From DATAYF01 sp036272735 (lineage in GTDB: Bacteria; Chloroflexota; Ktedonobacteria; Ktedonobacterales; Ktedonobacteraceae), in NCBI GenBank assembly GCA_036272735.1, contig DATAYF010000686.1, positions 1-5,413 of the forward strand: DNA of 5,413 nt, written 5' to 3'. Shown here one piece after another: positions 5,352 to 5,413 of the stretch. A program made the translations under genes and the position numbers. Numbering within the stretch: position 1 is the first letter of the stretch; every line of letters begins with the position of its first letter. The notes under the pieces are model-generated. The model was not told where the DNA came from. It searched no databases and was given only the letters and a program-made list of their open reading frames with translations.

Positions 5352-5413
5352 TGGGGAACAAAGACCCCTCTCCAGACCATTTGGTCACCATCTCTGACTC
5401 CCTTCTGTTGGTG
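5352..5413. other. Sequence behind the transposase gene
   Basis: Two small stems lie here: GGGG/CCCC (5353-5356 with 5365-5368, 8-base loop) and GACC/GGTC (5375-5378 with 5383-5386). Neither is followed by a T-run, so no intrinsic terminator is visible. The right end of the insertion sequence may be in or just past this stretch. Confidence 0.35.

Noticed and set aside
3926..5402. TGACTCCC direct repeat as a target-site duplication of the IS
   Set aside because: Sequences just inside the two copies are not inverted repeats of each other; an 8-base match is expected by chance in this much sequence.
1..5413. CRISPR array, rRNA, phage genes, toxin-antitoxin pair, or group II intron
   Set aside because: No regularly spaced repeats, no rRNA or reverse transcriptase sequence, and no small gene pair was seen on either strand.

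Overview
This window looks like an accessory stretch of a bacterial chromosome. It holds three clear genes, all on the + strand, separated by long non-coding gaps: an HNH nuclease, a membrane-anchored WD40 beta-propeller protein and an IS1182-type transposase. The large gaps, the membrane-tethered WD40 protein with Ser-x-Asp repeats and the IS1182 transposase fit a large, IS-rich genome such as a soil Ktedonobacteria-type member of the Chloroflexota. That placement is an inference from gene style; no phylogenetic marker is present.

Layout. Bases 1-72 are GC-richer and may hold the last codons of an upstream gene (stop at 70-72). Bases 73-542 are AT-rich (about 27-35% GC by hand count) and non-coding, but contain several convincing RNA-type hairpins. 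The last one (470-536) is followed by five T's and ends right at the ATG of the HNH gene, burying its ribosome binding site. The HNH gene (543-1415) encodes an N-terminal zinc ribbon, a middle region resembling a bacterial PH/GRAM-like fold, and a C-terminal HNH nuclease. After 420 bases with no gene comes a perfect 10-bp stem with A/T flanks (1838-1868), a possible bidirectional terminator. Composition rises to more than 50% GC from about 1900, where another strong inverted repeat lies (1908-1952).

The WD40 gene (2067-3611) encodes a short cytoplasmic tail, one membrane helix and an extracytoplasmic propeller of about eight blades. A 375-base gap with a 13-bp inverted repeat follows. The IS1182-family transposase gene (about 3987-5351) is intact and the most GC-rich part of the window. 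The terminal inverted repeats of the IS could not be identified, and its right end may lie past the window.

The three genes do not form an operon and nothing shows that they work together. The best candidate for something undescribed is the HNH gene with its structured upstream region, which sits in a low-GC segment (about 73-1880) that looks separately acquired. The case for a new system is modest: the architecture and hairpins are visible, but function is not.
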